64,000 nucleotides of DNA, from the NCBI GenBank assembly GCA_964023275.1, contig OZ029913.1:57259358-57323357 (forward strand), read 5' to 3'. Under the pieces are notes generated by a model that searched no databases, was not told the origin of the DNA, and worked only from the letters and a program-made list of their open reading frames with translations. Source of the stretch: Norana najaformis (Eukaryota; Annelida; Clitellata; Crassiclitellata; Hormogastridae). How positions within the stretch are numbered: the stretch's first letter is position 1; each line of letters opens with the position of its first letter. A program made the translations under genes and the position numbers. This document shows positions 38,574-51,577 of this stretch, one piece after another.

Positions 38574-40680
38574 TTTCAGTGATTTATGAGGTGAATTTGA
38601 AGTGAAACCTCATTGGCACTTCAGAAATGTAACCAAGAGGCACAGCGCAAATGTTGAGATACATATGCAGTAGGTTTGCTTGTTAGTAATCGAGTAATTC
38701 TATGGCCTTTCATCTCAGTGTCTTGGGTTCAAATCCTGATATTTTGTGTACCTTTGGATTGCCACTACCTTGCCTGCACTTCTGCCGAGATTATCACTGT
38801 TATTATTATTACGACTATTATTATTATTACTTATGGTATTATTACAGCTTCTGCTGTAAAATCAAACAGCTGCAAGTTTATTCACTAAAGGACAGCTGGT
38901 GAAGGTGCATGGGTCATTAACTTACTTTATCTCTCGGGATAGAATGCTAATGCATTGGCCACTCACCTCTTTATTTCTGGGTTTCATATTCTTGTGTCGT
39001 GTGAAATTGAAATTTTGTTATTGAGACATTTAACACATTAGGAAGGGTCGTGTGTGTATAAACACACTTAATACAACACCTTTCACATGTATGTACCTCA
39101 CAGAAATTGAACTAATCTAAGCAATTGTGTTTTGGGCTCTTGTTGGTTGGATTTATGTTGTCATGGTTGTGCTTCATCCAAACTATCCTTCAGCCCAAGG
39201 ACCGTGCTTTAAGGACTAACGCTGATAGGAGCATTTAACAAATGAGAGTTTACCTCATTTTATTTTGCAAACTTGGGAGCCTTGCTAAGAGCTGTGCTGG
39301 CATCTGCAGTGCATTGAGACTTTGTAATAAATTCTAAGGATCTGTAAAGGTTCTAAATAAATAAGTGGCCAGGTATAAACATGCAGATATATTATATATA
39401 TATACTTGTATATATATGTATATATTTGATGGAATATTGGGATGCTCGACATCTTTATAACTTACACTGAGTCCTGGTCATGAGATGGTGAATTTGCATC
39501 ATGTCCAACTGATGGGTTATAAGCCTTTTAGTGACATGAAAACTGGATTGAAATCGTGTTTTCCGTCTGATACCAGGAGCTGGTTGGTAGGCAAACAGAT
39601 GTGGATTTTGATACTTGTGCACATGAAGCGTTTTTTTATCTCAGCAGACTGACCTTTGGGTTATCCATAAAGGATGTCTGCAGAGGGGAGGAAGGGGTAA
39701 CCCAGATGCGGGCAAAATGGGTTATGCATCGAACTTTGGTTCAGGGTTACTGATGTTCAGTCTGTGCATTTAAGATCAGGTTCAGTTAGGCAGCCAGTTC
39801 TTGACTGCATTGGATCTAATTAGTCCCTTTGCTTGCAGCATCAGGGAAGCCCCCAGACGTGGCAGCATCAGATATAATTAGCTACCCTGTAGTACAGTTA
39901 ACCCTGCCAGATCATCAAAGGAGCCTATTCTATACCTTAGTATTCCGTTGGAGTACAGACTTCCGCAGAGGGGGAGGGAGAAGTCGCCCAAATGCAGACG
40001 AGGTGGAGGTAGGGTCCAGTGTAAATAATTTTTGCAGACATTTTATGGACGACCCTCTTTAGGCGAAAATGAATCTTGACTTGATTTTGGTGTGCCATCG
40101 GATATCAGCACCATAGACGTTACTATTTAATGTTTAGCTCTGCTACTTTGAATGCTTGTTCTCCATCTTTTTCACAGACTTTTAGTCGATGTTTTACTGG
40201 GTCGTGTTGAAACTAAACTTGCATTAGCAGCCTCACAGAGTGACCATATTATAGCACAGGTACCTTTGCATACTTACTGTTTGAATGCCATTATCCGGAG
40301 GACTTTGTGTTGGTCACCTCACAAATATGTCTGGATTACAACCTGGAATGTTATTGGTAATGACCAGTGCAGCTGTTGTCGCATTTCTGACTGCATTTTT
40401 TTATTTTTCGTTTAAAGTATATAAAACTGATCATGTAACTGAGAGGTTAATTGTGATTGACTATTGATTGAGATAGAGCCAAGTATGACAGTTTTTGTTG
40501 ATGTTAAATCAAGGGCAAACTGGTCAGGCCAAGATAGTAAATGCTTGTTTCACTGCGGTTTTGTCTCAGTAATGTAGACAATCTGTATAGCACTGTTCAT
40601 AGCAAAGCAATTTCATTGGCACTATAGCCAAGAAAATTAGGTGTATGTCGGCCGCCATATGTAGTGATTAATTGAATTCA
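37818..40680. other. 3' flank of the RING-ligase gene; AT-rich, no supported gene
   Basis: Holds a long (TA)n microsatellite (38486-38571) with smaller ones at 38398-38430 and 39388-39430, (TTA)n near 38796-38830, and a partial family-D repeat near 40075-40105. GCAGAGGGGAGGAAGGGG at about 39677 recurs in altered form at 39965. Open frames at 39829-40467 cannot be joined in a common phase. Confidence 0.5.
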
Positions 40681-41815
40681 GATTAGTTTCTCTTGCAACG
40701 GCGCTATACAAATTTTATTACAATTTGTGGACGATGTGAAACTTTATCATGATTACAACGGTCTCCTATTACGCTTTTGTTCCAAGTTTTACTTTTAAAA
40801 TACCAGTACATATTATATTATTAGCTGGAGTCCAGTGGAATAAACTGCAGTTCATTTGTGATGCTGGATAATCTTTGCAACATTCGATATTCGAGCGAGA
40901 GTAGTCGTAAGATTAGACTGAGTCTACATTTAGGAACATTGGAATCACGTATAAGAAATATGAAATTTTAGAAATATTAAAGTAACTTGGGAGAAAATTA
41001 GAGAGTCAGTCACGAACCTGTGATTGTTAAACACAATTTCCAGTAAAAGATGACACTGTGAAGTGCAGTTACAAATATTATTTGATCTTTCCAAATGTCT
41101 TTGAATTGATGAAAATAAATACAATACCTGTAGCACAAAATGCAGAAAGGGAATATGACCATATTGTTTTAAACAAAAATTACAGACAGACGATATTACA
41201 GGTTTTGTGAACTCATAAAGCTGACCCTAAAAGGATAAATACCCAAGGTAGGTAAAATTGATCTAAATGAACAGCTATACACCACTAAAATAAAGATGAT
41301 CTTGGATAGTCTGAAACTTCTAACATTGTAAAGATGGCAGTTTATGGCTTTTTGCAAATGTGCGGACTACGGTATAAAAATAGGATTCCGCCATTCTAAG
41401 TGATGCAAACCAAAACACTATCTACAATCAATAAATACTTAACAAAAATAATTTCATTCTAATATTTAATTTAATTCAAAAAACAAAACGAGAAACTAAG
41501 AATATGCAAAAGACAAGACAAAATGTAACACTGCACAACTTATCTGTAATCTGAGAAATGGCCATTTTTATAACTTTAAAATGCATCAGTTTAGAATTTT
41601 ATCTAAATATGCATTTTTGAAGCAAATTTCATTTAATGTGCAGTTTTTACTAAAAAATACTGCATACAAAATCTTAAAAAGTTAACTAGTGCCAAATTCC
41701 CTCAATTCAAAGGCCAACGCTAACAGAATATAAACTTTGTATTTTTACATATTAACATAAAAATGCAACAAAAGAAGTTCCAAACATAGTAAATAACTTC
41801 TACTGTGTCAGTGTC
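40680..41815. other. AT-rich, no gene seen
   Basis: Only a repeat tail (ACGGCGCTATACAAATTTTA at 40698) is recognisable. Confidence 0.5.
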
Positions 41816-42215
41816 TAATATATGCAACGGATCAATTAATGATACACCAAAGCCACAATCAGGTCAATATCCAGAAGGTCAGTCCACTAAGACAAGCAGT
41901 TACTGAAATTCACCAAGAAAGTAAATCAGCGAGGGTATCGTAGTCAATAAATATTCACAAGCAACACCTGTTTGTTGCCAGATATGAGAGTAGCAAATAG
42001 GACCTCAAATGACTTGGGTGATAGAAAAGGCAATGTGAATCTGTGTGGTGGGAGATATGGCTTGAAAAGAAATGCAAGCCCCCCACCTTTACCACTACAC
42101 CGAGGCTCATTCAGCATAGATAAGGCTGGAGGGATGAGAGCTGAAATGAATGGAGGTGTATCATTAGGCTGAAGCCAACGCTCATTAAAAGCAAGTGTAC
42201 ATATGGAATACCCAC
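41815..42215 (-). mobile_element. LINE endonuclease-domain fragment with adjacent family D repeat
   Basis: On the minus strand an uninterrupted frame (about 42200-41960) reads AFNERWLQPNDTPPF, then IPPALSMLNEPRCSGKGGGL, AFLFKPYL and SPKSFEVLFATL. It matches the APE-type endonuclease of non-LTR retrotransposons around E.W..P.D, the R..G.GGG loop and the SFE.L strand. The neighbouring 41820-41900 block, with CACAATCAGGTCAATATCCA, is a family-D copy, perhaps part of the same LINE. Confidence 0.7.
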
Positions 42216-44460
42216 AAAGAAAATTATGTAGGGCTGCAGCTTTATTTCGAAGGCAGCATGTTTAATTGACCAATATCCAGACCCTAAAGTCTAACTGATC
42301 CAGGATTTATTTCAATATCGTCAGCCAAAAGAAGTAACAGAAGCAAATTCAAAGACAACTATGATGGGTAAAAGTTCGATTTCCAACAGTTGGGGCATAC
42401 TGATCACCTTTTCCATGAATTTATTAAAACACTGATCTGTTTGTCTACAGCAACATGTAAAGCCATAGTAACGATGAATATCAAAGCATATTAATATAAA
42501 GATAAACCAGTACCAATTCTGCAATTAACTTCTACAGAAATAGTTTAAGGAAATGCGGGAGCATGAAAATGCCTGCCTGTGAATTACAATTTTTTTTTGA
42601 ATTTCTTGCAAACAGTATAAATGCCCAAAATGGTCATGGATCCTAGTTTAGGCATACCAGTGATAAACTGGGCCTTGATTGGCCTGAATGTGTGTACATC
42701 CTTGTCACTGGGAAGGACAGTCGGGAATTTTCCTAGAAAACTACTGGCATGCTTTCGCACAGTGTCTTTAAAGTATGTTGTGACTTGAAGTTCGTCAATT
42801 TCTTAAGCCTGTGTACATTCAAAGTAGAACAAAACCGTTGCTCTGCACAGGTTTCAAAGTAGCAAAAACAAAAAGTGAAAAACAAAAGAAAATACAACAT
42901 TTGGAAGGCATAACCTTCAAAGCATAATACACAGCATTCAAGACAAGGCAGGATAATAATTCACTTATTAACACCTCCGTCAACAAATGTCTTCAGAGTA
43001 TTACATATAGTAATAGTCTGAGAACTTCTAAAGCGCCATCATAACCAACTTTGAAAGTCAGCACATAGAATTCTGACTTTCAACCTGAATTAAGCAAATT
43101 TATTAACAGTTACAGTAAATTCCATAACACTTAATAAATGTAAAATTAAATTTACTTCATTGTTAAAGTAATCTTAATACCGGCAAACCAATGCATAGTT
43201 TATATTCAAGAACGAAAAGAAATAATTAATAACTCCATGATCAAATTTACTTGAATAGTAAGAGTTAATCTAACATCTCTTAATCCATTTAATCAGCAAC
43301 ACTACATGCTACTGAAAATTCATTCAAACTGTCATTTTCAATATTACTAAATGCATCAATACAAAGCATCTCCAATTAGTTTCGCGTGAAAAGGTGCTAT
43401 ACAAATTTCTGATTACGATTACAAATACAGAACTTTAACATAATTAGATACTTTGATATCTTTTAGCACAAATTTGTTTTTAAAATTTTTATTTTTAACA
43501 TTCTTTTCAATATAAAAAGTAATTTGCATTATTCATAATCTATTAATGTTACAGTACAGGTAAGTAATAATGATAAAATTTATAATAATAACAGTTTATA
43601 TTTGTTTTTTCCCCAAAGTATATATGGACCTTCAGGAATTAAAAAATACTCCAGAGAATGAAAAAATTCTGGGACGGCTAGAATCATCAAGATCTGGCAC
43701 AGCAAAAGTACCATGGAAGGCAAGAGCATTAAATTATTATTTTTAATATTGTAAGTAGTATTGTAGTTGCTTCATATACAAAAACAAATTATTTTCATCA
43801 CATGATTTTGTTAAAACGCTCAGTTAAGAACCCGAGCACACAGATTCTGAAATTCACAAAAATAATTGCATAAATCTCAAAACAATTTATAAGTCATGAG
43901 AACAATTAAAACAACTCTGGTGGCTAACAAAGGGCACCAGATTCCACCACTTGATGCCCTGATTTCTCGATTAATCATTTTCCAACAATGCTTTGGTATT
44001 AAACGCCCACCTCACAGGCAGCTACAATGCGCAAAATGGCTGATAATGAAACTGAGAGGACTAATTAACTAAGAGCGACATCAGGATAAACGAACAAAGC
44101 TCTAAAGCAAAGCTATGTACAATCAGATTTAAACTATTCAACCTAAAATACAAGATCCATCGTCAAAAACCAAAAGAAAACAGATTTGTCTGTGAGATTA
44201 CTTAATCAAAATTTCTCCAAATTCTACACAAACACGCAAAAAGCAGACAAACTATACACAAGACAACCTGTTATTATACCCATCCAGTATCCTGACTACA
44301 TTCCAACCCCTTGTTCTACTGTCTGCTGACAGACAGCATAATGTTTACACTTTTCAATATTACGGCAACGCAAGCAAAATAACATTCAAACGTTTGCTTT
44401 ATTCCTACGAACACACACTTCAGGTGTGGTTTATTGAAAATAGTTGTAGCAGTACTCCAT
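42216..44460. other. AT-rich, no gene; repeat remnants
   Basis: Holds a repeat tail (AGGTGCTATACAAATTTCTG at 43393) and a second copy of the 33480-33600 repeat at 43625-43735. Nothing else is recognised. Confidence 0.5.
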
Positions 44461-44464
44461 AAAT

Positions 44465-44960
44465 CTAACTTAAATTAGTGACTTCTATAACGCTGTTATC
44501 ATAATGAACAATGCATCAATCGATGGTTGGTTCAACTGAGATCAGAGTAAAAACTGTAACCTTTTGCAGAAGCCCGGTTGAAATTGAATTAGGACAGGGA
44601 AACCAGAAGGTGATCTACGTACGTATGTATCCAAGTGCTTATATAGCACATTTTAAGAACCTAACAAATCTAATCTAACGACTTCTATAGAGCCATTATC
44701 ATAATGCCCATGGCATCAGTCGATGGTTGTTTCAAGTCAAAATCGCAATCAAAATCGTGATCCGTAGGAGAAGCTGGGTCGAATACCAACAGGTCAGAGA
44801 AACCAGAAGCCCGGCTACAGTGGGTTGGCAAGTTGGAAGAGATAAGTCTTGAATGATATCAAAGAATTGACAGAACAAACTGAAGAAAGGTGCTGCAACA
44901 TGACTCTAACAGTTCTAAAAAGGTGCATCTTAAGATAAACTAAGAATGGGACAGAAGAGC
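44465..44960 (+). repeat. two tandemly placed family-C repeat copies
   Basis: GTGACTTCTATAACGCTG, TTATCATAATG, GCATCAATCGATGGTTG and GGGAAACCAGAAG recur from 44668 as ACGACTTCTATAGAGCCATT and onward. The second copy extends into TTGGCAAGTTGGAAGAGATA and GACAGAACAAACTGAA, as at 31300-31360. Confidence 0.65.
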
Positions 44961-47900
44961 TCGAATTTTCAGAGGAAGATTGTTATGAAGAAGGCTACAG
45001 TGAGTAAGCAAGTTAGTTAGCCATTAAAAGTTAATTTGTCCTATGGTGAGCAAGGTAAGATAGCTGCACACTTATTACGATACATGCTTCTACCAAAAAT
45101 AATCATAAGAAGCGCAGCTCTGGTTTCGAACAATCTTCTGGTCGAGTGCAAATATGGCTACAAGAATCTAACAACTGAACAAACATTTTTACCAGCTACA
45201 AGAATCAACAATAAACTCTATTTCGTGGAATACTGTGATTTGAACCCCAGACATTAAAATCAAAGGTGGTGGGTTGCAAAATAGCCCCTTTGCTAGTTCA
45301 GTTCACTCTATACTCGGAATAGATATTTCAGGTGTTTTAGTCAAAATCTACGAAGCAAACTACCGCAAATATGATTATTTTTAGATTCATCCACTAGAGT
45401 TATCCTACATGTATCTGGTAAACAGCACCTAAGCTGGAGGGCACATTCTACTGAAGGCAAGATCAGAGGTACAGCAGTTCAACCAAGTGATATGCAAACA
45501 AATTTCATCAACACTGTTTTGTCACTTAAAAACTTCATTCTACCATTTTCCCTCTTTATGTTGACAATCACAAACTTCCATTACATCTGTTCCCTCATTT
45601 CAACTCTGAACTTTATCACAGTCAACCATGAAAGATATTCTACCTATCAGCTATCCCAACCATCAACACTATCCCAACAATCAATGTGAAGAATATGTCA
45701 TCATTCAACGCTTACCCGTTTAAGACTTCATATCACTGCTAGTCATTCTACAGTGCAGTATAAATCCCAGTATTATCCCCATTTTTAAATATAATTATTA
45801 TTCTTACTGTGTCACATCAGATATAATTCCTGTAGCTGTAACGTGTCTTGAAACCATCTTTGTGGCCTCAGTGCAAAAGCTAGGAAATAACCAAGGATGA
45901 ATATCAAAAAAAGTACAAGAACAAAATACAAAAGAATATGGTATAAGCATAATTTGGACAGTAAGAAAATCACCGCAAGATATGCAAATTAAGACGTTGT
46001 CTGTGTTCATCAAAGCAGGCATTTTTAGCAGCTAGTAGATTTGTACGTTCTTTAAAATATACTTCATTGACAGCCATGAAAACCACATATTCTTAATTCT
46101 GATTGTAGAAGATACATTGTAAAAGATTAACTATATTTGTAAAACAATAAAAACAGCTTCATGTTAAAAAATACTCCAGTTACCAAGAAAATAATTTCAA
46201 AACCACAAATCCCAACTACAATCCATCAAATATTATTTTTAAAACATTTTGATTGCTATATTACTTATGACAAAATACCAACTGAGCGAACAAGATAGCG
46301 CACTGGTCCAAAAAGAATTTTCATTTGATTACAAAAGAATATTAAAGTAAGAACGAATATGCCATATGCCGGTCAGATTCATCTGCAAAAGAAAATAAGG
46401 AACACAGTTGTTTTCACTGATTAGCTGTATTAAGAATCCAATGGATTTCAATAATTTCGTTATGAAAATGTTGCAATGATCCGAGTGAATGCCCAGAAGA
46501 TGCTGGTTTATTAGATGCAATGCAACATAAAAAAAAGCATTTGGAAAGAAAAATCTGGAAAGGCAGAAATTTAAATAACACGACCGCAACACTGCAGAGA
46601 CGAATCACGTGTACACTCAAAGTTTCTGATGCTCAGCTTACAGCAAATTTAGGGATTGAATCTTAAAATGGCTGCAAACCATGCAAGATAAAATGAGGAT
46701 TCCACACTAGTATCAGACCTCTTTATGAGTGCGCATTTTCTCAAAAATATTCAAGTGAAATTCTGGTACATCAGAAGATAAACTCAGGTAATAACAGATC
46801 TGCTCTGAGTTGCTCCGTAAAGTAATGTAACATAAGGCAATGCCATGAATAACTAACTTCTTACAACAAAGACAACTCCACCTATAGCATGCTATACTGA
46901 CTGCTTAGGTACTTCACTCGTGAGAGACTCACTTATAAAAATTACAAAACAATTTAGGAATTAACTAGCAATTCTTCCTATATTTCCTTACTGAGTTCAG
47001 AATTTTGACCAACACACAACTTTTGATTGGCACAAAATTATTTCTAAGACCTGTTGCCCGCTGCAGCTGCAGCAGAAGCGTAGACAAAATATGACTCTAT
47101 TCAAAAAGTAAGGCAGTATCTGGTTATCAATCATACACCTCATCAAAAACAACATCAAGAACAAACACAATATCATGCACCTAGCAGAAGTCAGAACAGA
47201 GAGAGGCGTTGCCTACTTCAATTACAATAGCATTCTTGCATCGTGAGAACCAGCTAATTCACACACACAAGAAGAGAAATCCATCTTCAGCAGCCGCCAC
47301 ACAAGAACAAGAAATCATCTAATAAAACCACATATGAAATCCAAGTAAGCTGTCAGCTTTTGCTAGACAAACAAAAAAATTTTAAAACTCTGCATGCATT
47401 TTTCTTATCCTTGAAAATTTTTCCTACATTCCAATCATATATTTACATGGGAAAAGAAAGCCATGGACACCAAACCACACCATTATTTTAGCCAAACCAT
47501 TTCGCAGTAGTTTAGTTACACAGCTATCTCGTCTTTTATTACTGCGGACACAATAACATCCTGATTACATTTATTCTGGTAATTACATTTCAGTGCTTTT
47601 TAGATCGTTCGAACATCTAAAACATCAAATCCACTAGACCACATCGTTTTAAAGCATCTCCTATACTTTACATCAAAAACACCTACCATCACACCTATCA
47701 TTCAAATCTACATTTACATGAAACACACAAACACTACATTTTATATATAAATAGAAACATGTGCACATACATATAAGCACAGACAAAGACATCCACAGTG
47801 AATCAGTAACGTCAGTTTTTAAACATGCTAATAACACAGCTAACACTTCATTACATTACAAGGCTGACACGTTTTGTTGCCATTCTGACTTTGCTTTAAC

Positions 47901-48087
47901 GTTGGCATTTACAGGTAAAATATCATACACCATGGCTAAATAATACACATCAGATTCACAGATGGTTTGTTTTTGCCTACAAATTAGCAGTTATACACCA
48001 TGTATCTTAATACTGCATAGAGTAATAACACACATATTTTATCAACTGTCTGTTCTTTTTCTACCACACTAGTCAAATAGCTTCCAC
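44961..48087. other. no gene seen
   Basis: About 3 kb of AT-rich sequence with only short open frames and no recognised domain. Confidence 0.5.
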
Positions 48088-48240
48088 ATTAAGGCATCAG
48101 TCAATGGTTGCTTTCAAATCAAAATTGCAATCAAGTATAATAATCTATTGGAGAAGCCAGGTCGAATTCCAACAGGTCAGAGAAACCAGAAGTCAGGCGT
48201 ACAAGCAAAGTTAGATAATGAATGATTTGGCAGAGCGAAC
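48088..48240 (+). repeat. dispersed repeat family C copy
   Basis: AAGGCATCAGTCAATGGTTG, CAGGTCGAATTCCAACAGGT and CAGAGAAACCAGAAGTCAGG. Confidence 0.65.
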
Positions 48241-49127
48241 AAGACAGATTTGCCACACTGCCTCAGCTGTTTCCTACTCACCTTCAGGAAACGAAGGGAA
48301 TTGCAGGTACCGCACACATGAACCAGAAAAAAGATTATAACAGAATGTTCCTTTCGTTACCTGATAACAGAGCACAAGTAAACAGGAGTGTACCGTGAAA
48401 GTTGAAGATCTGTATTCACCTTACATATCACTAAATAAAACTCGTGCAAACACTGCACTGAATATCAAAGCCCTATTAGAAAAGTCCAGTACATTTTAAA
48501 AAATTACAAACACAGTTCACTAGCAATGACTGCAAACGATGTGTTAGCTACATCAGATTCATCATTTTCAGATGTGCTAAGTCCACGCAGCTACAGCACA
48601 ACCTGCTGCTGGGCAGAAGATTCTCACAATACATATAAACAAAAACAAATAATCAGTAGAGAAACATACACATGAAGATCTGACATGAACCGGTCAGTTA
48701 AAAAAATGCTTAATAATGACCCAAAAACTTCTAAAGTGCCACTGTAAAAACTACATTTTTTATCATATTCTGAAAAAATAGGTGAGAAACAACAAAAGTG
48801 ACTGACTATCTGGACCAGACTAGATGAAAGACAATTCATCCTTGACGTCCTCACGATAAACCGAGCTCTTGACAAGTAAGTAAGTAATGCAATTTGTTAA
48901 CACGCCATAAGTCCATCGGCTGAACAAAGAAACGTAGGCGGAGTGGGTCACAGCAGAAGCACCATGATACAAATAGGTCTTAACCGAATTAACAAATATT
49001 TCAACACCTCACCTAAGGCACACTTCCCAAAAGAGGCAAAGGATGCACCAGTAGACAATGCAAAATCACATAAAGCACATGGTCAGCCAAATACTTTCGA
49101 AATAAATGCTTTTCAGAAACAAAGTGT

Positions 49128-49458
49128 CTAGGGGACCTCCAGGAGGCCCCGTAATTGCGCGGACTAGGGAGCCTCAAGTGCGCGAGATCTCGCAGACTCT
49201 TGCGTGACGTTGAATCTGAGTTTTCTGTTGGGATGAACTTTTTGTTTGAAGTTAAAGAGTTACAAACTGCAAAGCAAACATACGAACATCAACATTATGT
49301 TAGGTGACAAAAAATAGATCCAAATTGTCATTTTGCTGACTTTGACCAACTGTAAATGTTTCTGAATGTGGTTGCAAAGGACGCGAAAAATCAGTTTAGG
49401 CGAACGCCTTGAGGTCCCCTAGTATTCCAGTTTAGGCGACCTCCTTGTGGTCCCCTAG
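49128..49458. mobile_element. 331-bp short inverted-repeat element
   Basis: The ends CTAGGGGACCTCCAGGAGG and CCTCCTTGTGGTCCCCTAG are inverted copies. A second inverted copy of the right end (GCCTTGAGGTCCCCTAG) lies about 38 bases inside. No coding capacity, so a MITE-like element. Confidence 0.7.
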
Positions 49459-50280
49459 CAACGTCCTTTCAGAAAAGATGCAGTCAACACTCACGCTGAT
49501 GAAGCACAGAAGAATCCAGTGAAAAGATTCTTTGCAAAACAGCACTCATCCCCAATGCCAGTTTTATGTATTTAAAAAAAACTTTTTAACGGTGTCTGAC
49601 CACAAAGAGATCATTTGACATCTGCTATACAAATTTTCTCCAGACCTTTGTGCAGGAGGCCACGTGGGTCCATCTTGTCACAACACAAAGTGACAAGGCG
49701 AGGTAAATTAATCATTCATTTCATCGTCAGCAATAGTTCTCTGCGGTGTGAACATGGGGTCAACAGATTATTCAACTTAAGAGCATGCACGATAAAGGCA
49801 ATCCACAAACATTTCTTTATAGTTATGAATAAACTGTCAAATTCACCAGTATTCGAATCAAGGACATAGATTAAAATGTAGATGTTTTACTATTGGCCCA
49901 TAATGTCAGTTTTACTTTGGCAAAAACTCCTCCAGAGTGCTTCCAAAGACATAGATAGTACTGATACGTCCATTGTAAATGTCAAGCCAAGGAGCATGAA
50001 TATCCAGGGATGTCACAGAGGGTGTGTAACAAGGCACCAGTCAAAAAATTCTGTAATGCGAATGACCAACGTTCCCTCTAAGCCAAAAACTCTGTGTGCA
50101 AGAACCATTTTCTGCTCTGCAGATAAAGTGTATTTGCTGCAATTCATATTGTATCACGGCTTTCTTCAGTGTTCAGGGATAAAAATCGGCTGTAAACCTG
50201 TGCAGCGTAAAGGGAACACGACTAACCAGCGCTTAAAATGTGACCCAGAAAACAACACAAGAAAACTGTAATTCTGCTAC

Positions 50281-50410
50281 AAAAATAACAATGAAGCATA
50301 ATCGACAATAAACAGAGAACAAACAGACATGACTCCTAATAGCCAAATATTGCTTGCCAGTTCAGCAGCACTTGACAAGACAAAACACAAATTAATACAA
50401 GCAAGATACT
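50281..50410. other. AT-rich spacer, nothing recognised
   Basis: Short stretch before the 50-bp array. Confidence 0.4.
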
Positions 50411-50810
50411 CCTGATCATAGGCACAGCCAATCACATTGTTTCCTGATAGCCAATCAACTCATGATCATAAGCACAACCAATCACACTGTTTTCTGATAG
50501 CCAATCAACTCGTGATCATAAGCACAGCCAATCACGTTGTTTCCTGATAGCCAATCAACTCGTGATCATAAACACAGCCAATCACATTGTTTCCTGATAG
50601 CCAGTCAACTCGTGATCATAAGCACAACCAATCACATTGTTTCCTGACAGCCAATCAACTCGTGATTATAAGCACAGCCAATCACATTGTTTCCTGACAG
50701 CCAATCAACTCGTGATTATAAGCACAGCCAATCACATTGTTTCCTGACAGCCAATCAACTCGTGATTATAAGCACAGCCAATCATGTCGTTTCCTGACAG
50801 CCAATCAGGA
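50411..50810. repeat. 50-bp tandem array with paired CCAAT boxes
   Basis: Eight units of exactly 50 bases starting at 50411, 50461 and so on to 50761. Each unit holds two (A/G)CCAATCA boxes spaced 23 and 27 bases apart; 15 of 16 boxes are intact (one is CCAGT at 50601). The box and its flank fit the NF-Y consensus. The array lies downstream of the TLC-domain gene's stop. Confidence 0.9.
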
Positions 50811-51577
50811 AACAGAATTGAGAAACACAATGGTCGCATTCCAAATGTCATTCAGGACCTGAGCACTCCCAAAGAAGCAAGAAACGCAGGCCAAACATGA
50901 ACAATGAGAATACCATAACCAATTTTCACTTTATAAACTTAGTAGTGTGCATACAACTTTAAAAAATGTACAAATGATCGAACAGTGTGACAAAACTATT
51001 TCCACATTCGTTATAAAATCAAATCAACCATCACTCTGGTGCACCAGTCCCATTCTTGAATCTAGCTGGGACATTCAGAGTACTCAAAAAAGGCATTTTG
51101 ATTTGGAATGCGACTAATAGATGGTGCTTTCTCCAGCAGGAGAAGCCACCCTTGTAAATGAAATGCAGCAAACAATACTTAGCAAGTGTTTTCTGCTAAC
51201 TAGCCAATTGGTTAAACGATCCGCAATGTTACACCAAACTAATAAATCACCAATATCTGTGAAGCAAGCGAACAGAACCAGAAATAAAAATGCAATCAAA
51301 AGCAATGCTGGAAATAACTAAAAAAATCTGAATATTTTTTTTAACATAGCATATGGGCAAAACTTCAAACAAAGTCAATAACTAGGCATAAAACTAATTC
51401 TTGGAAAAGAAAAAGCGACACAATGCAAATCACTGCACTGGCCAGCATGAAACGTGCCAGCTAATGAAGCCACACGATGAAGCCATGTTGTGAAAATTCC
51501 TGTGCAGTGGCTAATGCCGCATGGCTCAGTGCGCAGGCACAGCAACAACGTAAGCAGTGGTATGCATCCACCATCGC
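50811..51577. other. 3' flank of the TLC-domain gene
   Basis: No gene recognised; presumably 3' UTR and flank on the minus strand. Confidence 0.4.

Noticed and set aside
39829-40467. Possible small gene with exons 39839-40008, 40178-40260 and a membrane-helix ORF to 40467
   Set aside because: Splice-like sites exist, but the open frames are in incompatible phases, no family is recognised, and part of the first block repeats at about 39677.
49882-50271. 129-residue open frame
   Set aside because: No recognisable domain, no splice context, and composition like its AT-rich flanks.
50411-50810. 50-bp units considered as CRISPR repeats
   Set aside because: Units abut without spacers and vary only by point changes.
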